This document shows positions 23,342 through 32,675 of a DNA stretch of 64,000 bases, in pieces; the stretch's first letter is position 1, and every line of letters starts with the position of its first letter. The position numbers and the translations under genes were made by a program. The notes under the pieces are model-generated. The model ran no database searches. It saw nothing but the letters and a program-made list of their open reading frames with translations, and was not told the DNA's origin. The stretch comes from Pseudoalteromonas sp. SMS1. GTDB taxonomy: Bacteria; Pseudomonadota; Gammaproteobacteria; Enterobacterales; Alteromonadaceae. The DNA lies in assembly GCF_021530565.1 (NCBI RefSeq), contig NZ_JAKGBI010000001.1, forward strand, positions 124,001 through 188,000, in the 5' to 3' direction.

Positions 23342-23733
23342 GGATACAACATGTAAAGGTTGCGTCCGAGCCTGATGCTGCGCATCAAACTAGAACTCTG
23401 GGCAGAAGAAATGTTTATTTTATGTTAACAAGACTTCTAAAAATGGTCAGGATATGCGATAACCCTTTTGTGGTAGCTATTATGAGTCACTTTAATACTC
23501 TTTTCAAGTAAAATTCTTTCAGAAAATTGATCTAGGTTATAAAAAAAATCTAAATTTAATATATGTTTACGCTTACGTAAATGTCATATTTTTCATGTGA
23601 AAGTCATTAAATTTATTAAGATTTATTTTACGTCACTTACACTGACGATTGACTCACCATTATATTTAAAAAATATTTAAATAATTATACTAGTGACAGT
23701 TGTGAATAATTAATTAATAATACTTTTAAAATA

Positions 23734-23759
23734 AAAAAGCCGCAATTATGCGGCTTTTT
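23734..23759 (-). terminator. Terminator of the TonB receptor gene
   Basis: AAAAAGCCGCA (23734-23744) pairs with TGCGGCTTTTT (23749-23759), with more T on the minus strand. It lies 20 bp beyond the receptor stop codon. Confidence 0.85.
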
Positions 23760-23780
23760 GTTAGCTGATGTATTCAACAA

Positions 23781-26495
23781 TTAGAACTCTATTGCAAAGT
23801 CTAAGCTGACTTGCTGTGCTGTTTCTTTTTGACGAATAAGGACATCGTTTTGCTCTACTTCAAAATCTTGGTCTAACAGGTTCTTCACCTTGAACGTCAC
23901 TGTCGTGCTAAACGTTGGATAATAACTATATACCAAGTCTAATGAGTTAATTGGTTGCTCATACGCATCATCAAAGCCGTTAACACCTGCCGCTAAAATA
24001 CGGTCGCCAAAAACATTGTAAATGACAGATGCTTGATGATTGCCATCATGCGAGTCATAGTTTAACTGTAAATTGGCAACATACTCTGAATGACCTGTCA
24101 TACGACGTTTGAGGTTAGTTAAATCACCCCGTGCGCTTTCCAATATCTCTACCTCTGAATCACTCATCGTTAAGTTACCAGACGTAAAGAATGCACCGCC
24201 GAGGAAGTCTGAAGAAAGCTCTACAAGCCACTCCGCCTCTATACCGTAAACGTATGCAGAATCGGCGTTTTCAAATTCCAGTGTAAATCGACCATCACGC
24301 TCATTTAGCTGCGCTTCAATGGGTTTGTCGATATCTTTATAGAACGCACCAACCGAGAAGTTGTCTCCACTTTCGAAATAGAACTCAACGCGGACATCAA
24401 AGTTATCTAGATTACTTGATACAAGCGTTGGGTTACCCAAAGTTCTATAGTCTGTGAGTGGATCTTGATATTGAACAGGTGTCAATTCTCGTAGATCTGG
24501 TCTTACGATGGTCTGACCCCAACCTGCACGAATTTGATACGTTGGTTGGCTATAAGTCATTGATAACGAGCCAAACGTGTCATCTTGCATGACTGTCGCT
24601 TTTTGGATTGCTTCAGCACTTAGTTTATTTTGCAATAACGCTGGGTCAAAAGCTGAACGAGAATACGCAAGCGCAACCTGTCTGAAGTCTTCATATCTCA
24701 AACCACCAGACACTCGCCAATCATTTGCAAAGACGTAATCGAAACTACCGTAATAAGCATCAATTTTCTGAGCAGCGATGTAATCGTCTGCATTAGGCTC
24801 TTGGAACTGAATTTCAACCTCAGTACTATCAACGCGAGCATCATCTCTGAAGTAGCTACCAATACCTAGTGCTTCATTTCTGTTCGTGGCAAGGGTCAAC
24901 TCTTCAGTAGGACCAAAGCGATATTTGAAGAAGTCAGTACGGTACTCACGTGTTTTATCAACAAAATAACCGCCACCTTTTAATTCGATTTCAGATGAAT
25001 CAAAATAGAATGCTTTGGATAAGTTCCAACCAAAATTTTCCACTTTGTCTTCCATGTCAACAAAGCGATATAAGAATGGATCACCACCCAGCGCACCACT
25101 GGTGTAAGTCTCTGTGTAAACACCATCTGTATAGCGATCTCTCGCCGTGATCTCTAATTCACTTGGAATATTTGTTGTCGCGGTGGAATCAGTATAGTGC
25201 CAATCAAAACCAACGCCTTTAATGAAGTCGTACTCGATATTATGCGTACCGCGGAACTGAAGCACTTCTAGTTCACGTTCTTCAAATGAAGTTAAGTTTT
25301 TACGTTGAATTTCACCACTTGCGATGCTCAATGATTTCGAAGGCTCTTGGTAAAGCGATACGGATGCTTCGTCCTCGGTGTCTTTCAACTTCATATAACT
25401 TGCATTCAGGTCATGGCCGTCTAGCTTATAACCAAGGTTAAATGATGTATTGAGCTTTACATTCTTCTTAGTAGACTCTTTGTCATTTCTAGATGAGTAA
25501 CATGCTAAGTCTGACTTACCACACTCTTCTGTCTTTACTTCTGTTGAAGACAGTACAGCGGTGAAGCCTTTACTGTGACTCCACTCATGATCGTAAGCAG
25601 CAGAGATTAAGAACCCTAAAGAACCACCTAAACCAAATACATCATCAAAACGGTCACCGTAGACAAGCTTACCGCCTACGTCTGGGTCTAGGCTTTTTTC
25701 TACCATACCAAAATCACGATGTAGTGACTTTGTTAGAGTTTTATTGATTGCTATCGCCTCGTCTTGAGAGATATCGGTGCCGCGCTCTTTAGACTCTACT
25801 GAACGAATGTTAAGAACAGAAATGTCGGAAATACCATTGACGTAACGATTGAGCGCATTAGTCATTGCAGTTGGCATTGCTCTTAGCCCGTCATCTTCAC
25901 CAAGCCAATCATCATCACTGCCGTTATAAACAAAGCCTTTATCATTGGTATTTTTATGTGCAACACCGACTTCAATTTTGATTACGCGATCACTAGGAAT
26001 GCTCTTAGTTCTGATATTGACATCACCACCACCGAATGCCGCTGGCATGTCGGGCGAATACGCCTTTTGAACTGCAAGAGACTCAATGATACTTGAAGGA
26101 AATATATCTAGCGGTATTACATTACGTGTTAAATCTGGGCTTGGGACCTGAGCACCATTTAAACGAACACTTGAGTAACGCTCACCAAGACCACGCACAT
26201 AAATAAACTTGTCGTTGACCAAACTTAGGCCAGTGACACGACGCAGCGCCGCAGCAGCATCACTATCACCAGTTCTAGAGATTTGCTCAGAACCCATGAT
26301 ATCGGCAACAAACGCTTGGTTTTTACGCTCTTCAATAACCGCACTCGCACTGCCTTTTAGACGGCTGCCGACAGCAACCACTTCTTCAATTTCTTGAGCA
26401 GTCTCTTCTGCCATTACACTTGCAGACAAAGGGCTCAAAAGAGAAAGCAAAGAAATGGTTATCAAATTTGTTTTGAACACTTTGATTGGTTTCAT
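23781..26495 (-). CDS. TonB-dependent outer-membrane receptor
   Basis: A 904-residue receptor carries a signal peptide (about residues 1-29), a TonB-box-like EIEEVVAVGS, a plug domain (about 50-175, with RVTGLSLVNDKFIYVRGLGE and the SVRLNGAQVPSPD loop) and a C-terminal 22-strand barrel ending in aromatic Phe. It is of the large class that imports carbohydrates or other organic ligands rather than a clear siderophore type. It follows a beta-helix lipoprotein gene by 81 bp with a leaky hairpin between, and the complete TonB/ExbB/ExbD set lies upstream. A possible Pho box in front of the lipoprotein suggests control by phosphate. Confidence 0.9.
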   Translation of the reverse strand: MKPIKVFKTNLITISLLSLLSPLSASVMAEETAQEIEEVVAVGSRLKGSASAVIEERKNQAFVADIMGSEQISRTGDSDAAAALRRVTGLSLVNDKFIYVRGLGERYSSVRLNGAQVPSPDLTRNVIPLDIFPSSIIESLAVQKAYSPDMPAAFGGGDVNIRTKSIPSDRVIKIEVGVAHKNTNDKGFVYNGSDDDWLGEDDGLRAMPTAMTNALNRYVNGISDISVLNIRSVESKERGTDISQDEAIAINKTLTKSLHRDFGMVEKSLDPDVGGKLVYGDRFDDVFGLGGSLGFLISAAYDHEWSHSKGFTAVLSSTEVKTEECGKSDLACYSSRNDKESTKKNVKLNTSFNLGYKLDGHDLNASYMKLKDTEDEASVSLYQEPSKSLSIASGEIQRKNLTSFEERELEVLQFRGTHNIEYDFIKGVGFDWHYTDSTATTNIPSELEITARDRYTDGVYTETYTSGALGGDPFLYRFVDMEDKVENFGWNLSKAFYFDSSEIELKGGGYFVDKTREYRTDFFKYRFGPTEELTLATNRNEALGIGSYFRDDARVDSTEVEIQFQEPNADDYIAAQKIDAYYGSFDYVFANDWRVSGGLRYEDFRQVALAYSRSAFDPALLQNKLSAEAIQKATVMQDDTFGSLSMTYSQPTYQIRAGWGQTIVRPDLRELTPVQYQDPLTDYRTLGNPTLVSSNLDNFDVRVEFYFESGDNFSVGAFYKDIDKPIEAQLNERDGRFTLEFENADSAYVYGIEAEWLVELSSDFLGGAFFTSGNLTMSDSEVEILESARGDLTNLKRRMTGHSEYVANLQLNYDSHDGNHQASVIYNVFGDRILAAGVNGFDDAYEQPINSLDLVYSYYPTFSTTVTFKVKNLLDQDFEVEQNDVLIRQKETAQQVSLDFAIEF

Positions 26496-26530
26496 TTGTA
26501 ATTCCTCTAAACCAAATATTTATTCACAAA

Positions 26531-26548
26531 GGGCGCTTTAAAGCGCCC
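26531..26548 (-). terminator. Weak hairpin between lipoprotein and receptor genes
   Basis: GGGCGCTTTAAAGCGCCC is an 18-bp perfect palindrome followed by only three T on the minus strand. It could be a leaky terminator or mRNA-processing stem that sets the ratio of the lipoprotein to the receptor. Confidence 0.5.
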
Positions 26549-26576
26549 ATTAACTGTTTATTGGATATGGCTTAGA

Positions 26577-28199
26577 TTATTGAGTACGTTTTACTGACTC
26601 AGCTACGAATTTAGCCCATTCAGTGTCTGTTTCGTCTTCACCTAATGCACCAATGTAAGCCACGTCAGTGAAGAAAGCGTTATCTTCGCTTAATTTAGAA
26701 GACTCTACCGCTACGTTGTTACCATCTTTGTCTTTGATAGTACCGTTAGTAGTTGTCATGTTAGCGCCAAGTACGTTTTCGAAGTTTACGAAACCGATTA
26801 GCTGGTTGCCGCCACCTGTGAACCACTGAGCAATGTCAAAGTTTGCTAGGTTGCCTTCAAGTGCTGTGTGAATGTCTTCGAAATCTTTCGCACATGCAAA
26901 GATTGAGTTATGGAATTTAATGTCACCTGCTACTGCGTTTGCGTGTACGCCAGCTGAGCTAGATGCATCTTTTTCGTTGTATAGGTCAAAACATGCTGCG
27001 CCGTCTTCTGTACCTTTACTTACGAAAAGCATATTGTGAAGCTGTGCTTTACCCCACTCTTTCATTTCCATGCCAGCACCGTGGCCACGAGGACCTTTTA
27101 TACCGTTGCTTACAACAGTTGCATTAGCAATTGTTGGGTTTGAACCTGAAGTCGCGCGGTCAGAACCTTCTGCAGACGTTGGGTCTTTTTTGCCACCGTC
27201 CGTTTCAAAACCGTGGTTACCTTGGTTTAGCGTTTGTACTAGGATGAACTGGCCGTTACCTTTCCAACCTGTATCCCAGTCAATACCGTCATCAGCGGTA
27301 TCTGTTACAACGATGTGTTTGATATTAACCTGTCCACCAAATAGTTCGATGCCATCATCATACCCTTGGTGAATGTGTACATACTCAACGGTTGTGCCAG
27401 AACCAACCGCATTTAGTGTGATTGAGTTAAGCTCATCACCTTCAACACCGTTACCTGCGAACTTAACAACGACGTGCTTTAACGTGCCGCTGTCATCTGT
27501 GTCGTCATTACCACCGTAGTATGAAACAACACCTTCAGCTGCAATGTTACACATACCCGTTTCAGCTTCAGTTTTAGAACACTCTACAGTCGTTGCCATG
27601 CCGTTGATCTGGATACCACCCCAGTCCTGCATCGCTGGTGTCGTTGAATCATCTTCGTCGATTTCAAAGATTGAAGTAAATGTAATTGGCTTATCTACTT
27701 CACCTACTGCGTGAATATTTGAACCACGTGCAACACGTACAAAGCTATCAGCTTTTGTGAACGCAATTGTCGCGCCCGCTTCAATTGTTAATGTAGGCCC
27801 ATCAAGGTCAATTGAACCGCCTTTTGAAGTATCAACATCTGAACCAATGAACAAAGCGCCTTCGAAAATGTGCGCGCCATTGTCTGGCAGTGCCTTAATA
27901 AGGAAAGAAGCGCTAATCTCTTTTTCATCACTTGCAAATGCTTGAGAGTATTTACAGTTTTTACCGTCTTGCTCGCCCGAGAAAACCGTACCATCTACTG
28001 TGTAAGTCGCACAATCTAATGTAACAACTTTGTCGTTATCATTATTGTTATCATTACCTGGGTTAGTGATATTTTCTACAGAGTTATCAACTCGGTTATC
28101 ATTTGTAGTTGGGTTAACGTTAATATCACCGCCACCACAGCCAGCAAGTACAAGAGCAGAAGAAATTAAGCTTACTTTAAATAAACCAGAAAGGTTCAT
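26577..28199 (-). CDS. Lipoprotein with right-handed beta-helix, partner of the TonB receptor
   Basis: This 540-residue protein has a lipoprotein signal (LVLAGCGGG, Cys21), an Asn/Asp-rich linker, and a beta-helix region with repeated short strands and turns (such as GVEGDELNSITLNAVGSGTT and DDGIELFGGQVNIKHIVVTD). The start is ATG 28199 behind GGAGACCAAC; a TTG twelve bases upstream is less likely. It is probably an outer-membrane surface protein that binds a ligand for the receptor encoded next to it. This pairing beside a TtpC-type TonB system recurs in related bacteria, from memory. The ligand is not visible. Confidence 0.8.
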   Translation of the reverse strand: MNLSGLFKVSLISSALVLAGCGGGDINVNPTTNDNRVDNSVENITNPGNDNNNDNDKVVTLDCATYTVDGTVFSGEQDGKNCKYSQAFASDEKEISASFLIKALPDNGAHIFEGALFIGSDVDTSKGGSIDLDGPTLTIEAGATIAFTKADSFVRVARGSNIHAVGEVDKPITFTSIFEIDEDDSTTPAMQDWGGIQINGMATTVECSKTEAETGMCNIAAEGVVSYYGGNDDTDDSGTLKHVVVKFAGNGVEGDELNSITLNAVGSGTTVEYVHIHQGYDDGIELFGGQVNIKHIVVTDTADDGIDWDTGWKGNGQFILVQTLNQGNHGFETDGGKKDPTSAEGSDRATSGSNPTIANATVVSNGIKGPRGHGAGMEMKEWGKAQLHNMLFVSKGTEDGAACFDLYNEKDASSSAGVHANAVAGDIKFHNSIFACAKDFEDIHTALEGNLANFDIAQWFTGGGNQLIGFVNFENVLGANMTTTNGTIKDKDGNNVAVESSKLSEDNAFFTDVAYIGALGEDETDTEWAKFVAESVKRTQ

Positions 28200-28266
28200 G
28201 TTGGTCTCCAAAGAATATAGTTGTTATAACCGTATTTATTTATTGGATCTAGGTTAGATTTAACGT

Positions 28267-28284
28267 GTTACAGATGGGTTACAG
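28267..28284 (-). promoter_or_regulatory. Candidate Pho box
   Basis: On the minus strand CTGTAAC-CCAT-CTGTAAC forms two 7-bp direct repeats with 11-bp period, the layout of a PhoB site (CTGTCAT, four AT-rich bases, repeated). It lies about 70 bp upstream of the lipoprotein start. The third base pair differs from the consensus (A for C) and the spacer is less AT-rich than usual. Confidence 0.4.
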
Positions 28285-28347
28285 ATTTTATAATTTAAAA
28301 TGACAAAGACAGCTTTAATTAATTTCTTAATAATTATTTAAAAAATA

Positions 28348-28369
28348 AAAGCCGCCCGAAGGCAGCTTT
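28348..28369 (-). terminator. Terminator of the TonB-system operon
   Basis: AAAGCCGCC, loop CGAA, GGCAGCTTT pair with one mismatch and are followed by a T-rich tract on the minus strand. It lies just after the TPR gene stop, separating that operon from the lipoprotein-receptor pair. Confidence 0.75.
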
Positions 28370-28396
28370 GGTGTTGCGAATATAAAATTGTTTTTA

Positions 28397-29701
28397 TTAT
28401 AAAGTTGCTTGCTTTAAACTTTCATCATGCAACTTTTCCTTTTGGACATATTTAATCCACTGGCGCGCGAGTTTTGCTGACTTTTTGTGCTTTTCCGCTT
28501 GCTCAAAAGCCAATATTGAAGCATCAAAATTCTTCATATTATATTGCGCCATTCCAAGTGCAACATATGCATTGGACTCGAAACTCAAACTTCCTTTATC
28601 AAGTGCTGCCCTGGCAGCATCAGCGGCGTCATCATAATTCTCCATATTGATGTAAACCTCTGCAAGACGTTGCTGGAAGTTACCATGCTCAACCAGTTTG
28701 TCGGCTGCTTCGAAGAACTCAATTGACTTCTGGTCGTCCTTAGCTTGGACATATGCTTCTGCTATAAATGATAAGTTCTTGGCCGAGCTGTCTATAATAT
28801 TAGAATCAATGCCAGATTTTAACGTTTGTGCAGCTTTAAAAGGTAAACCATTGTAAAGATATACTTGAGACAACTGTAATATCTCAGTTTTAGTTTTTAT
28901 AAAACCTCGTTGTTTTGCAGTTTCTAATATGGCCAGTTGTTTTGATTCTTCGCCAACTTCGCCATACATACCACCTAGCTGAATCCAATACTGGGGCTTA
29001 TCAAAAAGCTTGACCATTTTTTCAATAGTTTTTATTACATTATTAGGCTGATTCAGAGAGTAATATAACGCCCTTTGCAATACCAACCAGTTTTCTTTTG
29101 GTATCTCACCATTTGACTCAGCCAATTCTATTGCGCTATTTATATTCCGCAAAGCCTCTTTATAGTCTTTATTCTGATATAAAGCCTGTGCTTTTAATGT
29201 ATAAAAATTACTCTTAACTGGTTGAGTATTGAGTTTTTTCCACTCATCTAAATATTCTACTGTTTTTGCATAATCGCCGTTGGCCATTGCCAACTGCGCC
29301 AGACTAAAGGTTGTTGAGAGTTTCAATGATTCTGGTATCGCTTCCTCTGCAACTACCTTCTCAAATGATGCGATAGCATTGGAAAGATCATTCTCGTTGT
29401 AGTAGATAAAACCATAGAAGTTATGCATCATTGCTACTTCATAAGAATTCATACTCGACGCGCGATCTTTGATTGAATCTAAAACCTCTAGCCCTTCTTG
29501 AACATTGCCTTCGTCAGCTAACTTTTGCGCTCTTGCCAATTGGCTGTACACTTTCTCACGAAGCGCGGGGACGCGCTTTGTTTTGGTCTCTGCATAGGCA
29601 GTCGATATAGAAACATCAGGTACAAGTGACGTGAGCGTGACAGCAGCATTAACAGCTACGGCACTGACACTCAGCACTAGTAAATTTTTAATCACTTTCA
29701 T
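28397..29701 (-). CDS. TPR protein of the TonB system
   Basis: A 434-residue exported protein has an N-terminal signal (about residues 1-38) and about ten tetratricopeptide-like helical repeats (seen as ALYQNKDYKEALRNINSAIE and ALGMAQYNMKNFDASILAFEQ). It is the last gene of the cluster DUF3450, TtpC-like, ExbB, ExbD, TonB, TPR, a conserved set in Vibrio, Shewanella and Alteromonadales. TPR members are thought to help TonB2-type complexes function, possibly spanning the periplasm. Spacing to tonB is 21 bp; a terminator follows. Confidence 0.85.
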   Translation of the reverse strand: MKVIKNLLVLSVSAVAVNAAVTLTSLVPDVSISTAYAETKTKRVPALREKVYSQLARAQKLADEGNVQEGLEVLDSIKDRASSMNSYEVAMMHNFYGFIYYNENDLSNAIASFEKVVAEEAIPESLKLSTTFSLAQLAMANGDYAKTVEYLDEWKKLNTQPVKSNFYTLKAQALYQNKDYKEALRNINSAIELAESNGEIPKENWLVLQRALYYSLNQPNNVIKTIEKMVKLFDKPQYWIQLGGMYGEVGEESKQLAILETAKQRGFIKTKTEILQLSQVYLYNGLPFKAAQTLKSGIDSNIIDSSAKNLSFIAEAYVQAKDDQKSIEFFEAADKLVEHGNFQQRLAEVYINMENYDDAADAARAALDKGSLSFESNAYVALGMAQYNMKNFDASILAFEQAEKHKKSAKLARQWIKYVQKEKLHDESLKQATL

Positions 29702-29722
29702 AATTCAAGCTCCTAAATTCCA

Positions 29723-30328
29723 CTAACCGTTGATTTGGAATGAAATTTTATTTTGAACGCCTGCGACCTCTACCGCTTCACCATTCACAACTCGAGGTTT
29801 ATACTTAAATTTAAGCGCAGCTTCCATTGCAGCCCTGTCGAAGATATTTTCAGGTTCAGCTTGCACAACCTTGGGGTCACGCACGGTGCCCTGTTTAGTT
29901 ACTACAAACTCAACAATGACAAACCCTTCGATACCTCTGGACAACGCTCTTCTTGGGTAAACGGGTGCCACTTTAACGATAGGCAGGTATTCACCATCAC
30001 TCGATTCCAGTGCCAAACCACCCGCTAAATCTACATCAGCATCCACGTTGGCTGAAAAATCAAAGCTCGACGCGCCGGCATCCAAATTATTAGCTTGCAT
30101 TTGAGGCGCATCCATTGGTGGAGGTGGCTCTTTCGGTGTAGGTGGCTTCTCCGGCTTTCGTTCCTTTTTCTGGACTGTTTCTTCTTTCTTCAATCTCACA
30201 AAATCGAGCACTTTCCCTTTCACAGGTTCGGTCGCTGTTCCTTCGCCACCAGTGATAAGCGCTTGCATACCCAGAAATAGAAAGAAAGTAACAACGCCAG
30301 CAATCAATAACGCAACAATATATCGCAT
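29723..30328 (-). CDS. tonB: TonB-family energy transducer
   Basis: The 201-residue protein has one N-terminal membrane helix (about 4-25), a Pro/Lys-rich periplasmic spacer (KPEKPPTPKEPPPPMDAPQ) and a C-terminal TonB domain (about 105-195, VKVAPVYPRRALSRGIEGFV, YKPRVVNGEAV). It is short, as in TonB2-type proteins, which lack the long spacer of TonB1. It couples the ExbB-ExbD proton motor to the receptor encoded downstream. It lies 9 bp after exbD in the operon. Confidence 0.93.
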   Translation of the reverse strand: MRYIVALLIAGVVTFFLFLGMQALITGGEGTATEPVKGKVLDFVRLKKEETVQKKERKPEKPPTPKEPPPPMDAPQMQANNLDAGASSFDFSANVDADVDLAGGLALESSDGEYLPIVKVAPVYPRRALSRGIEGFVIVEFVVTKQGTVRDPKVVQAEPENIFDRAAMEAALKFKYKPRVVNGEAVEVAGVQNKISFQING

Positions 30329-30337
30329 CGTCTTACC

Positions 30338-30748
30338 TTAAGATTCTTGAGCGGCGATTGACACATCAAACGCACCAGCTGCTCTTGACGCATCCATAAC
30401 CTTGATTAATATCTCTGTTGTGGCTTTTTTATCTGCCTGAATAACGACGCTACCTTGCGGATTCTCTGCTTTTAAACGTTCAATATTAGCCTGTACGGCT
30501 CTTATATCGATTTGACGTTTGTTGATCCAGATTTCACCTTTATCTGAAATTGCGACTAAGATATTTGCTCTTTGCTTTTTAACAGCCGTGGCAGCTTCAG
30601 GGCGGTTTACGTCTATACCAGCTTCTTTTACAAACGAAGCAGTTACGATAAAGAAGATGAGCATGATAAATACAACGTCCAGCATGGGCGTCATGTTAAT
30701 TTCTTCGGTTTCTTCTTCTTGAAAAACTTTTGCTAATGGAGCTCTCAT
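30338..30748 (-). CDS. exbD: ExbD biopolymer transport protein
   Basis: The 136-residue protein has a single membrane helix (about 18-40, MLDVVFIMLIFFIVTASFV) whose Asp in MTPMLDVVFI is the conserved proton-carrying residue. The C-terminal periplasmic domain follows (about 50-134). It is a component of the inner-membrane motor with ExbB. Spacing is 16 bp downstream of the ExbB gene and 9 bp upstream of tonB. Confidence 0.93.
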   Translation of the reverse strand: MRAPLAKVFQEEETEEINMTPMLDVVFIMLIFFIVTASFVKEAGIDVNRPEAATAVKKQRANILVAISDKGEIWINKRQIDIRAVQANIERLKAENPQGSVVIQADKKATTEILIKVMDASRAAGAFDVSIAAQES

Positions 30749-30764
30749 TTTTACCTCAAATTCT

Positions 30765-31292
30765 TTAGTGATCTAACAGCAGCTTGTCTTCTAATAGCTC
30801 AACTTCACGTTTCGCTTTTCTTTGCAAGTAGGTCGACGCAAATACACCCGAAAGTGCTGCGACCATGCCTGCCATTGTGGGAATCGTTGCTTTAGATACG
30901 CCAGCAGCCATTGAACGTGCACTGCCAGAGCCTGTTATTGCCATTACATTAAATACTTCAATCATGCCGGTTACGGTACCAAGTAGCCCTAGTAGAGGGC
31001 ATAGGGCTACCATAACGTTGATAAAAGGTAAGTTGTTATTTAGCTCGATGCCGGCTTTTGAAATCATTGACTGGCGTATCTGCTCCGCATTCCAACTATT
31101 TCTTTCACTGCGACCTTGCCAACCTGCAACAATTTGCTTTTTATAACTGCGGTACTTCCCAAAGAAATACATGAAGCGTTCCAAGATAAGTAGCCACATT
31201 GCAAATGTAACCGCTCCGATGACCAGGAGAACCTGGCCACCCGTATCGAGGAACTCTTGTAGAGCAGTTATCGCATCTACTAAAAGTACCAT
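30765..31292 (-). CDS. exbB: ExbB/TolQ-family proton channel protein
   Basis: The 175-residue protein has three membrane segments (about 15-35, 85-115 and 130-155). The last two contain the conserved PLLGLLGTVTGMIEVF and ATIPTMAGMVAALSGVF pattern of MotA/TolQ/ExbB proteins. With ExbD it forms the proton-driven motor for TonB. It starts 3 bp after the TtpC-like gene and is the shorter of two ExbB-type proteins in the operon. Confidence 0.93.
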   Translation of the reverse strand: MVLLVDAITALQEFLDTGGQVLLVIGAVTFAMWLLILERFMYFFGKYRSYKKQIVAGWQGRSERNSWNAEQIRQSMISKAGIELNNNLPFINVMVALCPLLGLLGTVTGMIEVFNVMAITGSGSARSMAAGVSKATIPTMAGMVAALSGVFASTYLQRKAKREVELLEDKLLLDH

Positions 31293-31295
31293 TGA

Positions 31296-32663
31296 TTACG
31301 CTCCTTTCTCGCTGCGCTCAGCGATGATTCCCGCGCTTTGCTCTTGTAGAATCAGTAGTAGGTTGCGAGAGCGAGTATTTAGGATTGTGTATAGGAACAC
31401 CGTCGGAATTGCCACAACAAGGCCGAGCACTGTGGTAACAAGCGCTGTTGAGATACCACCAGCCATTAATTTAGGGTCGCCAGTACCAAATAAGGTAATT
31501 GCTTGGAAAGTGTTAATCATACCCGTTACGGTACCAAGTAGACCAAGTAGCGGCGCAACAACAGAGATGATCTTAATTAGTGTCAGATTTCGCGTAATTT
31601 TTGGCATCTCTCTCAAGATTGCTTCACTTAATTTCAATTCTAACGTGTCATATGCAACATCAGGATACTGGTCTTTCACTTTCATTACGCGACCAAGTGG
31701 GTTGTCTTCCTTGGCAACTTTGTCTTTTAATTGACGCTTGATCTTGGCACCCATGATCATCAGAGATACAAAACGTTCTAGCGCAATTAATAATGCCAGT
31801 GCACCTACCGCTAAAATCACGTAGCCAACGACACCACCTTGTTCAACTTGCTCTTTGGTATTTGGCGCTTGAACCAAAAGACCTAAAATGGAGCCCCCAG
31901 TTGGGTCTAACGCAAAATCAACTTTACCAGCGTTTGCACTTTGTAATTCATCTGCACTGTGCTGGAAACGTGCAACCGGTTGACGAGTCAATTCTGAAAT
32001 CGTATTTGTTTCCGAGCTATAATTTAGGTACTTGCCATCGGCAATAAGGTTAAATGCACCAACACGTAATACTTCTTTACTTACTTTAGCCCCCCCATTG
32101 ACAATAACTTCTGACGTATATCGAGAAACTTTACCTTGCTCTGTCATTTCACGTTGCAATTCAAACCAGACTTTTTCGATATCTTCAATGGATGCCAGTT
32201 TAGACGTTGACCCCATTTTTTTAGCCATTTCATCCATCACGTCACTGCGATTAGGATACTCTGCAGACACAACCGATGTTCTGAATTTAGAGCTTGCGTC
32301 ACCTGATGCCTGTTGAAGCACACCAAATAACTCTTTAAGAGAACCCATACGCTTTGACAAAGTATCACTGAGGTTGCCCAATTTTATTTCATTTTCTTCG
32401 AATTGAGTTTCCATGCGTTCAGACCGATTCAATTGTGCGTTACGGTCTGCCGTCAATTCATTTAGCATTCTGACTTGCTGACTTTCCTGCGCTCTGAATT
32501 GCGCTTCACGGGCTTTATTTTGCTGAGTTTGGGCTGCTTGGCCTGATTCTAACGTTTTAAGAAGTTCGTCCAAATCCATTGCGTTTTGCGCAAAAGCCGA
32601 ACTGGATAGAGCGAATGCTGAAACGAACAGTGCTTTGCGGCTGAATGATTTTAAAAAGCTCAT
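31296..32663 (-). CDS. TtpC-like ExbB homologue with periplasmic N-terminal extension
   Basis: The 455-residue protein has a signal peptide (ALFVSAFALSSSAFAQ), an N-terminal coiled coil (about 30-130) and mixed domain to about 265, then a MotA/TolQ/ExbB core (about 275-450) with LLGLLGTVTGMINTFQ and STALVTTVLGLVVAIPTVF. This architecture is that of TtpC, which in Vibrio is required for TonB2-dependent uptake. The gene sits 13 bp after the DUF3450 gene, as in the conserved cluster. The exact contribution of the N-terminal part is not known. Confidence 0.88.
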   Translation of the reverse strand: MSFLKSFSRKALFVSAFALSSSAFAQNAMDLDELLKTLESGQAAQTQQNKAREAQFRAQESQQVRMLNELTADRNAQLNRSERMETQFEENEIKLGNLSDTLSKRMGSLKELFGVLQQASGDASSKFRTSVVSAEYPNRSDVMDEMAKKMGSTSKLASIEDIEKVWFELQREMTEQGKVSRYTSEVIVNGGAKVSKEVLRVGAFNLIADGKYLNYSSETNTISELTRQPVARFQHSADELQSANAGKVDFALDPTGGSILGLLVQAPNTKEQVEQGGVVGYVILAVGALALLIALERFVSLMIMGAKIKRQLKDKVAKEDNPLGRVMKVKDQYPDVAYDTLELKLSEAILREMPKITRNLTLIKIISVVAPLLGLLGTVTGMINTFQAITLFGTGDPKLMAGGISTALVTTVLGLVVAIPTVFLYTILNTRSRNLLLILQEQSAGIIAERSEKGA

Positions 32664-32675
32664 TAGTAATACCTC

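Larger units (their letters stand above)
22961..23780. other. 820-bp spacer between asd and the TonB receptor
   Basis: It holds, from left to right, the asd promoter region, a probable decayed ORF (23017-23288), a terminator (23319-23341), an AT-rich stretch without coding signal, and the receptor gene terminator (23734-23759). A nested structure GATGCGG/CCGCATC with GGGTA/TACCC inside (23085-23130) and a CATTGTGGT/ACCACAATG inverted repeat (23153-23161 with 23236-23244) fall within the decayed ORF. Confidence 0.5.

Noticed and set aside
22961..23780. Lysine riboswitch upstream of asd
   Set aside because: The nested hairpins there do not resemble the lysine-riboswitch junction, and they fall inside the decayed ORF over 120 bp from asd.
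24950..26397. Plus-strand frames within the TonB receptor gene
   Set aside because: They are antisense frames of a clear gene, without start signals or recognisable products.
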